This document shows positions 55,916 through 64,000 of a stretch of 64,000 nucleotides of DNA, piece by piece. How positions within the stretch are numbered: position 1 is the stretch's first letter; every line of letters begins with the position of its first letter. Under the pieces are notes generated by a model that was not told where the DNA came from, did no database searches, and was given only the letters and a program-made list of their open reading frames with translations. The position numbers were made by a program, and so were the translations under genes. The stretch comes from DASZIT01 sp963819695 (GTDB lineage Bacteria > Actinomycetota > Acidimicrobiia > Acidimicrobiales > RAAP-2), in NCBI GenBank assembly GCA_963819695.1, contig CAWFXD010000001.1, forward strand, positions 744,001 through 808,000. The letters run 5' to 3'.

Positions 55916-56554
55916 TCATACTCCGACAACCTCCAAGACGCCGTCGAGTCCATCGAACGCTCCGGTCCGGCGCGTGTAGAGCCGGCATCCGTTGGCCAGG
56001 GCGGTGGCGGCGATCAAGAGGTCCATCGGCCGGTCCTGACGCGAATCGTTCCGGGGTGCGACCAGGGCACGGATGCGGCCATAGGCAATAGCCACCCCGG
56101 CATCGATCGGCAGGGGATCGTAGAAGGATGCCAGCTTGGTCAGTCGACCAAGGCGCCTGGCCCGATCGGCGTCGTTGGAGGCGGTCAATACCGCAGCGTG
56201 AAGCTCGGCAAAGGTGATGGCGGTGACGAACAGGTCGTCTTCGCCGAGGGACGGGGCGTCTCCCGCCACGATGACGGATGTGTCCATGACCGCCTTCATG
56301 GCAGTGAGGGTCCCGGAATCGACGGCTCCCCGCCCGGCGGACTGGTCGACATCGTTGAAAAAGGTGCGATCGGTCTCCCCGTCCCACAGGTCGGCAATCT
56401 CCTCGGACCGGTGCGACCGGGATCGGAGGGCAGGTATCAGGCGAGCGGCCAGCCGCCCGGAAACGGTGACGTCGAAGGTCTCGCCGGCCTCCACCTCCCT
56501 CACGATTTCGCTGGCGTTCTGTCGGAGCTCCCGAAGCCCGATCTTCTGGGTCAT
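55916..56554 (-). CDS. Fused Phd/YefM-like antitoxin and PIN-domain toxin
   Basis: 212 residues in one frame. Residues 1-75 from ATG 56554 are a Phd/YefM-type antitoxin (QKIGLRELRQNASEIVREVEAGETFDVTVSGR). From ~86 (the ATG at 56299) runs a VapC-type PIN domain: MDTSVIVAGD (first acidic), ITFAELHAAV, MDLLIAATALANGCRLYTRRT with the acidic triad. VapBC pairs are normally two ORFs, often with an ATGA overlap. The bases CCATGAAG at the junction contain such an overlap in the alternative frame, so this may be a real fusion or an indel. Confidence 0.8.
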   Translation of the reverse strand: MTQKIGLRELRQNASEIVREVEAGETFDVTVSGRLAARLIPALRSRSHRSEEIADLWDGETDRTFFNDVDQSAGRGAVDSGTLTAMKAVMDTSVIVAGDAPSLGEDDLFVTAITFAELHAAVLTASNDADRARRLGRLTKLASFYDPLPIDAGVAIAYGRIRALVAPRNDSRQDRPMDLLIAATALANGCRLYTRRTGAFDGLDGVLEVVGV

Positions 56555-56666
56555 GGGCCAACGATTGCACAATTGCTACCCACGATGGCCAGAAACCGGC
56601 GGGCGCCGGGGTCAGGAACGCGTTGTAGGGTCCCGGGCGGGTAGCCAGCGGATTCGGATCGGGGGG

Positions 56667-57041
56667 ATGATGGAAGTGGTGGTCGACCTGGGGACCGCGG
56701 ATGTCGTGCTCCATCAGCCCGACGACATGGGGCGTTTTGCCGTGCGGGCGATGTCCTCCCTCCGGAATGGGGCCTCCGAAGTCCCGCCGACGGCAACCCT
56801 CGATGCTCTCGCCGCCGCCCTCGGCGATCACGGCCTCGGTCGGGTCGAAGCCGATGGGACCGTCTTCATCCCGCCTGACCAAGTCAGGATCCTGGCCGAG
56901 CGGGCGGCGTCGGATGCCGGCCACCCCCTGCCCGTTGAGTGGGATACCAACTTTGCGTCCATGATCGAGTTCGCCGCCTCCAAGGGGTGGATCGCCGGTG
57001 ACGGCGCGATCGCCGCCCACATCGAATGGAGTGACGCCTGA
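56667..57041 (+). CDS. Conserved protein of unknown function in the oxidoreductase operon
   Basis: 124 residues after a GGGGGG ribosome site. MEVVVDLGTADVVLHQPDDMGRF and PVEWDTNFASMIEFAASKGW; soluble, mixed alpha/beta. The stop overlaps the next start (TGATG). No family recognised. Confidence 0.65.
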   Translation: MMEVVVDLGTADVVLHQPDDMGRFAVRAMSSLRNGASEVPPTATLDALAAALGDHGLGRVEADGTVFIPPDQVRILAERAASDAGHPLPVEWDTNFASMIEFAASKGWIAGDGAIAAHIEWSDA

Positions 57042-57916
57042 TGCGATTCTCGTACGCCGAGTCGATGATCGATCCCACCATGTACCTGCCGTTGGCCCGG
57101 GCGGTCGAGGATGCCGGCTACGACGGGATGGTGGTGCCGGACAGCATTTGCTACCCGGAGGTGTCGGACTCGACCTACCCGTTCTCTCCCGACCACACCC
57201 GGGAGTTCCTGGAGGACAAGCCGTTCATCGAACCGTTCTCGCTGATCCCGGCCATGGGGGCGGTGACCGAGCGGATCCGGTTCATCACCTTCGTGCTGAA
57301 GCTGCCCATGCGCCACCCGCTGTTGGTGGCCAAGCAGGCCTCCTCGGTGGCGGTGATGACCGGGAACCGGTTGTCGCTCGGGGTCGGCTCGAGCCCGTGG
57401 CCCGAGGACTACCAACAGACGGGTGTCCCCTGGGAAGGGCGTGGGCGGCGGATGGATGAGGCCATCGCCATCGTTCGGGGTCTGACGGCGGGCGGCTACT
57501 TCAGTCACCACGGCGAGGCGTACGACCTCCCATCGGTGAAGATCTCGCCCACCCCCAGCCAGCCGATCCCGATCCTGGTGGGGGGCCATGCCCCCGCGGC
57601 CCTCCGGCGGGCGGCTCGAGCCGATGGGTGGATGCATGGCGGGGGCGACCCGGCTGACCTCCCGGGACTGCTCGAGAAGCTGGCCCAGATCCGGAAGGAG
57701 GAGGGGACCGCCGATCGACCCTTCGAGGTGCATGTCATCTCCGTGGAGGCGTTTTCGGTAGACGGCATCCACCGTCTCGAGGAGCAGGGAGTCACCGACG
57801 TGATCGTCGGGTTCCGTTGGCCGTACGCGGTGGGGCCCGATACCGAAGCGCTGTCGACAAAGTTGGACAACCTCCGTCGCTTCGCCGACCAGGTGATCAG
57901 AAAGGTGGATTCATGA
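57041..57916 (+). CDS. Luciferase-like F420-dependent oxidoreductase
   Basis: 291 residues. LLM-family barrel: FSYAESMIDPTMYLPLARAVEDAGYDG, MRHPLLVAKQASSVAVMTG, LGVGSSPWPEDYQQTG, PILVGGHAPAALRRAARADGW. Actinobacterial members commonly use F420; cofactor is inferred. In a coupled row with a SnoaL-like protein, which suggests a degradative or secondary-metabolic step. Confidence 0.88.
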   Translation: MRFSYAESMIDPTMYLPLARAVEDAGYDGMVVPDSICYPEVSDSTYPFSPDHTREFLEDKPFIEPFSLIPAMGAVTERIRFITFVLKLPMRHPLLVAKQASSVAVMTGNRLSLGVGSSPWPEDYQQTGVPWEGRGRRMDEAIAIVRGLTAGGYFSHHGEAYDLPSVKISPTPSQPIPILVGGHAPAALRRAARADGWMHGGGDPADLPGLLEKLAQIRKEEGTADRPFEVHVISVEAFSVDGIHRLEEQGVTDVIVGFRWPYAVGPDTEALSTKLDNLRRFADQVIRKVDS

Positions 57917-58305
57917 CGACGGCTCAGGATCTGGGAAGGGCATCGATGGCGGCGGTGGAGGTGCACGACCGCGAAGCGTGGCTCGCCCTCTTCGCTGAGG
58001 ATGCGATCGTCCAGGACCCGATCGGGCCATCGGTCTTCGACCCGGAGGGGAAGGGTCACCGCGGGCCGGAGGCGATCGCCGCCTTCTACGACAATGTGAT
58101 CGCCGCCAACGAATCGATCAAATTCACCATTCACCAGTCGTTCCTGTGTGGCGACGAGGCGGCCAATGTCGGGGTGATCCGGATCACCTTCGCCGGCGGC
58201 TCGGCGGTGGAGGTGGACGGCGTCTATACCTACCGAGCCTCAGCGGAGGGGAAGATCGCCGCGCTGCGTGCCTTCTGGGAAGTCGACGCGGTTCGCTCGG
58301 TCTGA
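57913..58305 (+). CDS. SnoaL/NTF2-like protein
   Basis: 130 residues; ATG overlaps previous stop. NTF2-like fold: DREAWLALFAEDAIVQDPIG, RGPEAIAAFYDNVIAANESI, ALRAFWEVDAV. These small barrels act as isomerases, hydratases or ketosteroid-type enzymes. Substrate unknown. Confidence 0.8.
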   Translation: MTTAQDLGRASMAAVEVHDREAWLALFAEDAIVQDPIGPSVFDPEGKGHRGPEAIAAFYDNVIAANESIKFTIHQSFLCGDEAANVGVIRITFAGGSAVEVDGVYTYRASAEGKIAALRAFWEVDAVRSV

Positions 58306-58409
58306 GTCGGACCGGTCGTTGCGTCGGGTGGTCCTCGCCCGTCCGGAAGGCAACATTCTTGCCTCGGCAGTAGGTTGAGCCCGGATTGGCCGGCAAGAGA
58401 GGACATGAG

Positions 58410-59036
58410 ATGAAGTCGAACGAGACCTGGAGGTACATCCACGGGGAACGGGCCCAGATGGTGGAGACCCTGTCGGCCCTCTCCGCCGACCAGTGGGCCA
58501 CTCCCTCGCTGTGCGAAGGCTGGACCGTGCAGGAGGCGGCCGGTCACGTCCTCGCCGCCGCCGAGCAGACCCCGGCCAACTTCTACAAGGAACTGATCTC
58601 GGCTGGATTCAAGTTCGACGTCTTCACCGACCGGGCGGCCAAGCGTCTCGGGGCGATCGGACCCGACGAGCTGATCCGGCGCCTGCAGTCCCGGACCACC
58701 ACCACCAACCACCCGCCGGCCCCGGTGATGGCGATGCTCGGTGAGATCGTCGTCCACGGCGAGGACATCCGTCGTCCGCTCGGTCTGCAATACTGCCCTC
58801 CCGAGGCCGCCTTGGTGGCGGTGGCCGACAGTTACAAGAAGTCGAACCTTCTGCTCGGGGCCAAGCGACGGATCGCCGGCCTGAAGCTGAACGCCACCGA
58901 TAGCGACTGGGTCTGGGGTGACGGCCCGGAGGTCTCGGGACCGCTGATCTCGTTGATCATGGCCATGACCGGTCGCACCGGAGCTGACCGCGACCTCACC
59001 GGGGAAGGTCTCTCCACCCTCGCCGGCCGCAGCTGA
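58410..59036 (+). CDS. TIGR03083 (maleylpyruvate isomerase/DinB-like) protein
   Basis: 208 residues from ATG 58410 with AGAGAGGA before it. WRYIHGERAQMVETLSALSADQW, TPSLCEGWTVQEAAGHVLA and the metal-site His in GEIVVHGEDIRRPLG match the mycothiol-dependent maleylpyruvate isomerase N-terminal family. Many members in actinobacteria use mycothiol. Convergent with the adenylate cyclase gene. Confidence 0.82.
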   Translation: MKSNETWRYIHGERAQMVETLSALSADQWATPSLCEGWTVQEAAGHVLAAAEQTPANFYKELISAGFKFDVFTDRAAKRLGAIGPDELIRRLQSRTTTTNHPPAPVMAMLGEIVVHGEDIRRPLGLQYCPPEAALVAVADSYKKSNLLLGAKRRIAGLKLNATDSDWVWGDGPEVSGPLISLIMAMTGRTGADRDLTGEGLSTLAGRS

Positions 59037-59043
59037 CCTTGGC

Positions 59044-60568
59044 TCAGACTTGTCGGCTGGCGGACCTCCGCCCTTCCGGTCGGCTCATAGACCAGGACGG
59101 GTTCGCCGATGCCTCGTAGCTGCAATTCTCCGGACACCAGCCACGACTCCGCCTCGGGGCCGGCTCGGGACACCGCTTCTTCGCTGGCCAGGACCCGGCC
59201 GAGCCGGTGCTTGGCCTCGTCGGTCAACCTGGCCGCTTCGTTGACCGGTGTCCCGATGACGGTGTACTCGTAGCGCCGCTCGTCGCCGATGTTTCCCGCT
59301 ACCACACTGCCGGCCGAGACCCCGATGGCCGCGTCCAGTTCGGGGTTGGCGGCGGCCAGGCCGAGCAGCTCGCGGCGGAGGACCCGTGCCGCCCGCAACG
59401 CCCGCATGGCGAAATCATCCTGGGACACCGGGGCCCCGAAGACGCAGAGGGCGCCGTCACCCTCGAACTTGTTGACCCAGCCGCCTTCCGCCGCCACCAC
59501 CTCGACCACGGTGGCGAAGAACTGGTTCAACAAGTCCACCACCGCCTCCGGGGGCCGGCTCTGGGCGAGGTTGGTCGAGCCGATGACGTCGACGAAGATG
59601 ATGCCCACTTCGCGGCGCTCGCCGCCCAGGGCAACCTCCCCCTGTTCGAGGGCCTGGCGGGCAACCTCCTCACCGACGTGGCGCCCGAAGAGATCTTGAA
59701 GGGTCCGCCGTTCGCGGAGGCCGAGGACCATCTGGTTGACGCCGGCCTGGAGCAGTCCGAGTTCGCCCCCGTCATTGACATCGAGCTTCACATCCAGGTT
59801 TCCCCGCTGGACCTTTCCGACCGCCTGTCGCAGTTCGAGCAGGGGGTTGACCAGCGAGCGGGTGGCCACGTAGACGACCAGAGATCCGGCTGCGAGTCCG
59901 GCGACGATGATGAACCAGATGGCCGCCGCGCTCGGTGGTTCGTCGGCAGGACGGCCGACGAAACTGAGCCCGATCATCAGCAGGAAGACGTCGGCGCCCA
60001 CCGCCCACGACAGCAGCAGCTTGGTCCGGACGCCGGGGGCGATCACGCATTCGGGGACGTGGCCGGCCAGGGCCCGAGCGGTGATCGGCCGGATGGTCCA
60101 TTCGACCAGCAGGTAGGTCAACCCACAGGCGGTGAGGCCGCCGAGGATGATGGAGAGAGCGACCCTCACCGTGTAGGCGGCATCGTGGGAGGCAATGGTC
60201 AGCACCGACCAGATGATCGCCGCGCCGGTCCACAACAGCATGGACCCGGCCGCCATGTACAAGGGCAGGCCGAGGGTCGAACGTTGCTCGGCGGTCGTCG
60301 GTGGGCGTTCCTCGACCATCCAGGCGGTGACCTTCATGGTCCGATGGTGAAACGTCCAACTGGCCAGCAGCATGCTGAGGGGCAGGTAGATGGCCAGGGT
60401 GATCAGGTCAACCCGTCCGAAGTCACGCTGGCCCCGGATGTTGGCGCTGGTCAGCGCGCCCGACCCGACGGCCAGGAGGGCGCCGGTGAAGTGGGCCGTC
60501 GAGATGCGGATGCCAAGCCGGCTACCGACTTGTTCGAGTACCTCCGGGCCCGAACAGACCTCGTTCAT
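59044..60568 (-). CDS. Membrane-bound class III adenylate/guanylate cyclase
   Basis: About 508 residues if one extra base near the end is removed. In the given text the frame runs on to 58832, inside the convergent gene. Six N-terminal hydrophobic segments (ALLAVGSGALT; LITLAIYLPLSMLLASWTF; and others), a HAMP domain (NPLLELRQAVGKVQRGNLDVK), then the catalytic domain: GIIFVDVIGSTNLAQ and NKFEGDGALCVFGAP (metal Asp), YTVIGTPVNEAARLTDEAK. It resembles mycobacterial Rv1318c-Rv1320c/Rv3645 six-helix HAMP cyclases. Makes cAMP, presumably. Confidence 0.88.
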
Positions 60569-60604
60569 GACACCAGCGTACGACCCCCGCCGCCCGGACG
60601 TCGA

Positions 60605-61012
60605 TCAGAACGAAATGCCGCCCAGCGCGGCGCGGGGGTCGTCGGTCCGGACGATGTCCTTGCCCAGGGGGGCGATGGCCACCGCCGCCAGCTTGAAGTT
60701 CCCGATTCCGAGCGGGATTCCGATGATGGTCACGCAGAGAAGCGCGCCGAGCACCACGTGGGAAATCGAGATCCAGAGTCCGAAGAGCACGAACCAGAGC
60801 ACGTTGCCGATCGTCGACGCGGTGCCGGCGTCCGGTCGGCGGACCACCGTCCGGCCGAACGGCCACAGCACGAAGGCGGCGAGGCGGAAGGAGGCGATGC
60901 CAAACGGGATGGTGATGATGAGCACGCACATCAGGACGCCGGCCACCGCGTAACTCACCGCCAGCCAGAACCCCGACAACACCAGCCACAGCACGTTGAG
61001 AATGGTACGCAC
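60605..61012 (-). CDS. YccF domain membrane protein
   Basis: 135 residues from GTG 61012. Two copies of the YccF core: NVLWLVLSGFWLAVSYAVAG...ITIPFGIASFRLAAFVLWPFG and NVLWFVLFGLWISISHVVLG...IGIPLGIGNFKLAAVAIAPLG. Inner membrane, function unknown. Confidence 0.87.
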   Translation of the reverse strand: MRTILNVLWLVLSGFWLAVSYAVAGVLMCVLIITIPFGIASFRLAAFVLWPFGRTVVRRPDAGTASTIGNVLWFVLFGLWISISHVVLGALLCVTIIGIPLGIGNFKLAAVAIAPLGKDIVRTDDPRAALGGISF

Positions 61013-61055
61013 CCCATCAGTCTCCCATTGGAGAGCCGGGGCGAGGGCGGTTCCT

Positions 61056-61787
61056 TCATGGATTGCCGGCGACGACGGCATACCGGGGCGGGACCCCGAG
61101 CAGGCGCTCGACCCCGGAGACCGAGAGCCGTTCCGCCCACTCGACATCCCGGAGCCGGTCGAGCCGGGGTGCCGCCCAGCCGGCCCGCACGGCGATCTCC
61201 ACCGACAGCGACGGATCCATGCTCGCGGTGGCCAGCGGGAGCGCAGCCCGGATGGCGGGGGGATACTCGCCGTGGTGGTCAGGCGCTCGCCCCTGCCATT
61301 GATGGAGCCAACCTCGAACCCGGGCCCGCCCGGATGTCTCCCGCATGTGTCCGACCGAGATGAGCCGCCCGTCGGCCGATACCGCGGTTCTCCAGGCAAC
61401 CAGGGCGGCCTCGGGATCGGGCAGGGTCCAGAGCAGATGGCGCTCCATGACCACGTCGTAGCGCCCGGCCGGTGCCACGTCGGCGGGTCCCTCCACCGTG
61501 GTGATGGCCAGACGTTCGTGGGCGGCGGCCTCGTGGAGCTTGGCCAGCATCCTCCCGGACAGGTCGACGGCGGTCACGTCGTGGCCCAGCCTGGCGGCGA
61601 TCAGGCTGAGGAATCCGGTGCCCGCCCCGCAATCGAGCACCCGCGCCGGCGGAGCCGGCAGCAGCCGGGAGAGTGCCGCCGACCACGCGGCTCGCTCCGC
61701 CGGGTGGCGGGGCCGGTGGGTGGCCGAGTTGTCATAGGTGGCGGCGTCTTCGTCCCACCACGCTCGGATCTCGTCCCGGAGGGCCAT
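61056..61787 (-). CDS. SAM-dependent methyltransferase
   Basis: 243 residues. Motif I ARVLDCGAGTGFLSLIAARLGHDVTAVDLS, motif II-like GRYDVVMERHLLWTLPDPE, class I fold. Substrate not deducible. Separate from neighbours. Confidence 0.87.
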   Translation of the reverse strand: MALRDEIRAWWDEDAATYDNSATHRPRHPAERAAWSAALSRLLPAPPARVLDCGAGTGFLSLIAARLGHDVTAVDLSGRMLAKLHEAAAHERLAITTVEGPADVAPAGRYDVVMERHLLWTLPDPEAALVAWRTAVSADGRLISVGHMRETSGRARVRGWLHQWQGRAPDHHGEYPPAIRAALPLATASMDPSLSVEIAVRAGWAAPRLDRLRDVEWAERLSVSGVERLLGVPPRYAVVAGNP

Positions 61788-61806
61788 CGCCGAGCTCGCC
61801 GCCGCC

Positions 61807-62915
61807 CTAGCTGGTGAACCCGTACTGCCGATGGGGCCCCATCACCGCGCACTCGAACATCCCGTAGCCGACCTTCCCCTCGTAGGAGAACCTGGCCGAG
61901 TACTCGGTGAGCCCCCAGTCCATGTACGGACGCGTCGGCCGGCGGGATCTGCTGGCCCTGGACCACCAGGTCCCCCTGGTACATGCCGTGCTTCCAATCG
62001 GACTCGAGCCCGTAGCCGGTCCCCAGCAGCAGCGGGAACGCCAGCAACGTCTCCACCTCGACCTCGGCCGTCTTCTTCCCCCGGGCCCCGAAGTAGGAGA
62101 GGGTGGCGCCGACCACCCGGCGGGTGCCGGGGGCGAACCGCAGGTCGTGCTCGGGCCGCCCCAGCCATTCGGGCTCCCGGCCGGAGCCCACCGGGAAGGC
62201 GCGGTGGGCATCGCTCATGATCCGCTCGCCGTCCGGCCGCTCCTGGATGATGGTGACCAGCGCATGGTCGTCGAACCGGACCGGGGCGTAGATCCAGAAG
62301 AACCCGGCTCCCGGTGTCGGTGACCCGGATCCCGGGGTGCTCGGCCTCGCCCACCGGGCGCACCCCCCACGACCGGTCGCGCGACCCCCACCAGCGGTCG
62401 GGGGTGAGGGCGATCTCCCGGTCGCCGACCTTCAGCATCCCGGTCCACGAGCCGGTCTGGGCGAACCGGGTGGAGTCGAAGGTCACCCGGCTGAACTGGC
62501 GATCGAAGTGCCGCGACTCGAGGAGCGCCTCGGAGAACCCGTCGTAGACGGCGTCGAGCTCGATGCCGTGCTGGTTGGGCTCCACCACCACCCGCACCCG
62601 CCGCAGCCCCTCTTGGACCTCGACCCGGATCGGGCCCACCGAGGCGTCCATCCGGTCGGCGCCGAGGGTACGGGACGAGCGGATCACCCGGTGGTCGTCC
62701 CCCCACAGCACCGACACGAAGGCGTCGGCCACGCTGAGGTTCGGGTAGTGGCCGACCCCGATGACCGCGAACAGCTCCTGGTCGGTGCCGTGGACGTCGC
62801 CGTTCCCGTGGATGTTGAAGTAGTAGCGGTCGTAGAAGTTCCGGTCGGAGGTGCCGACGTACCGCATCGGCTCGGAGATCTGGTGGACGGGGTAGTCGTC
62901 GAGAGGGGAGAGCAC
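61807..62915 (-). pseudogene. Conserved actinobacterial protein of unknown function, two frameshifts
   Basis: Starts LSPLDDYPVHQISEPMRYVG and includes FYDRYYFNIHGNGD and SWTGMLKVGDREIALTPD. One extra base near 62315 leads to AGFFWIYAPVRFDDHAL, a second near 61935 to PYMDWGLTEYSARFSYEG. Repaired length 368 residues. The protein resembles large actinobacterial beta-rich proteins annotated DUF7064/7065, a tentative match. Likely intact in the organism. Confidence 0.7.
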
Positions 62916-63038
62916 AGTCGGGAGCGTATCGGCTGGCCGGAGGCCGGGCCGGAGCCGCCCGCACCCCCGGTTGTCCGCTTACGGCCGCCTCCTGGCTACG
63001 ATCGGGGGAGTAGAACCGGTTCCATCGAGGGAGGGCCC

Positions 63039-64000
63039 ATGAAGTCGTACGACCGTCTGTTCATCGGGGGGGACTGGGTCGAGCCGTCCTCGTCCGCCGT
63101 CTTCGACGTGGTCTCGCCCACCAACGAGGAGCTGGTCGGCCGGGTCCCCGAGGCCCAGAACGCCGACATCGACAAGGCGGTGGCCGCCGCCCGGGAGGCC
63201 TTCGACCACGGCCCCTGGCCGCACATGACCCCCGGCGAGCGGGCGGTGATCCTGACCAAGGCGGCCGAGGCCATCCGCAACGACCTGCAGGGGATCTCCG
63301 AACTGATCTCCAACGAGATGGGCTCGCCGGTCTCGTGGGGGATGATGGCCCAGGTCCTGGCGCCGACCATGATCATGGACTACTACGCCGGGCTCGGCTC
63401 CACCTTCGCCTTCGACACCGTGAAGGACGGGCTGCTCGGACCGGTGATGGTGGCCAAGGAGCCGGTGGGGGTGGTGGCGGCCATCACCCCGTGGAACGTG
63501 CCGCTCTTCCTGGCCGCGGCCAAGCTGTCCCCGGCGTTGCTGGCCGGCTGCACGGTGGTGTTCAAGCCGGCGCCGGAGACCCCGCTGGACGCCAACGTGC
63601 TGGCCGAGATCCTGGCCGACGCCGGGCTGCCCAAGGGCGTGTTGAGCGTGGTGCCGGCCGGCCGGGAAGTCGGTGACTACCTGGTCAACCATCCCGGGGT
63701 CAACAAGGTGTCCTTCACCGGTTCGACCGCGGCCGGCCGCAAGATCGGCGCCGCCTGCGGAGCCAATCTCAAGCGGTTCAGCCTCGAGCTCGGGGGCAAG
63801 TCGGCGGCCATCCTGCTCGACGACGTCGACCTCGCCGCCACCATGCCGCTGATGATGCCCAACGCCATCATGAACAACGGCGAGGCCTGCATCTCCCTCA
63901 CCCGCATCCTCGCCCCCCGGGACCGGTACGCGGAGGTGACCGAGGCCCTGGTCGAGTCGGTCCGGGCCCTGAAGGTGGGCGACGCCCTCGACCCGGCCAC
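63039..64000 (+). CDS. Aldehyde dehydrogenase, N-terminal part
   Basis: Open to the window end, 320 residues seen. GAGGGAGGG before ATG. NAD-binding ALDH motifs: ITPWNVPLFLAAAKLSPALL, GCTVVFKPAPETPLDAN, KVSFTGSTAAGRKIG, LELGGKSAAI with the general-base Glu, and NNGEACISLTRI with catalytic Cys. Oxidises aldehydes to acids; substrate unknown. Confidence 0.93.
   Translation, partial: MKSYDRLFIGGDWVEPSSSAVFDVVSPTNEELVGRVPEAQNADIDKAVAAAREAFDHGPWPHMTPGERAVILTKAAEAIRNDLQGISELISNEMGSPVSWGMMAQVLAPTMIMDYYAGLGSTFAFDTVKDGLLGPVMVAKEPVGVVAAITPWNVPLFLAAAKLSPALLAGCTVVFKPAPETPLDANVLAEILADAGLPKGVLSVVPAGREVGDYLVNHPGVNKVSFTGSTAAGRKIGAACGANLKRFSLELGGKSAAILLDDVDLAATMPLMMPNAIMNNGEACISLTRILAPRDRYAEVTEALVESVRALKVGDALDPA

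Overview
The window reads as a chromosome segment of a high-GC Actinomycetota, most likely class Acidimicrobiia. Supporting points are the actinobacterial order of housekeeping genes, the F420-type luciferase-like oxidoreductase, the TIGR03083/mycothiol-type protein, a DevR/DosR-type regulator, and 42-residue 'GYWLVASDGGIFSFGDA' repeats on secreted enzymes, which I associate with that class. The class assignment is an inference. No plasmid or phage backbone was seen.

Layout. 1-20.3 kb is a conserved core: phoH(partial)-ybeY-corC-like-era in ATGA/GTGA-coupled series, a DMF-amidase-like protein, YceI, a DinG-type helicase, a TauE-type permease, uppS-small membrane protein-recO-hemW, then glyS-ppdK-dnaG-rpoD. 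A secreted polysaccharide deacetylase carrying the 42-aa repeats sits inside this core at 11.1-12.7 kb. 20.8 kb holds tRNA-Asn.

21-40.4 kb is an accessory surface-polysaccharide region. It holds a lipoprotein with a cysteine-peptidase-like triad, a repeat-bearing NlpC/P60 hydrolase, and two related GH16 glucanase genes each preceded by a class I cyclic-di-GMP (GEMM) riboswitch. It continues with an ATP-grasp/flippase fusion, a polysaccharide deacetylase-GH16 pair, several GT2 glycosyltransferases (one tandemly duplicated over 923 bp) and a large membrane protein. Together they look like an exopolysaccharide export, trimming and remodelling locus under c-di-GMP control. Pieces of genes show repeated local duplication and recombination.

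41-43 kb holds a DevR-like response regulator divergent from a truncated GAF/HisKA_3 kinase, with DosR-box-like palindromes nearby in front of a GT2 gene. 44-50 kb has a type 5 uracil-DNA glycosylase, a tRNA(CAT) whose 3' 47 bp is repeated 1.28 kb downstream around a two-gene AbiEii-like insert, a wax-ester-synthase/DGAT gene, an acyl-CoA synthetase and FxsA. 50.5-54.2 kb is a sulfate ABC transporter operon. 54.4-64 kb holds an APH-type phosphotransferase, a fused antitoxin-PIN ORF, an oxidoreductase cluster, a membrane adenylate cyclase, a YccF protein, a methyltransferase, a conserved hypothetical and the start of an aldehyde dehydrogenase.

A striking property of the text is about 15 single-base frameshifts in otherwise well-conserved genes. 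Nearly all are repaired by removing one base, which points to systematic sequence error in a draft or metagenomic assembly rather than wholesale gene decay. Composite coordinates are given for such genes.
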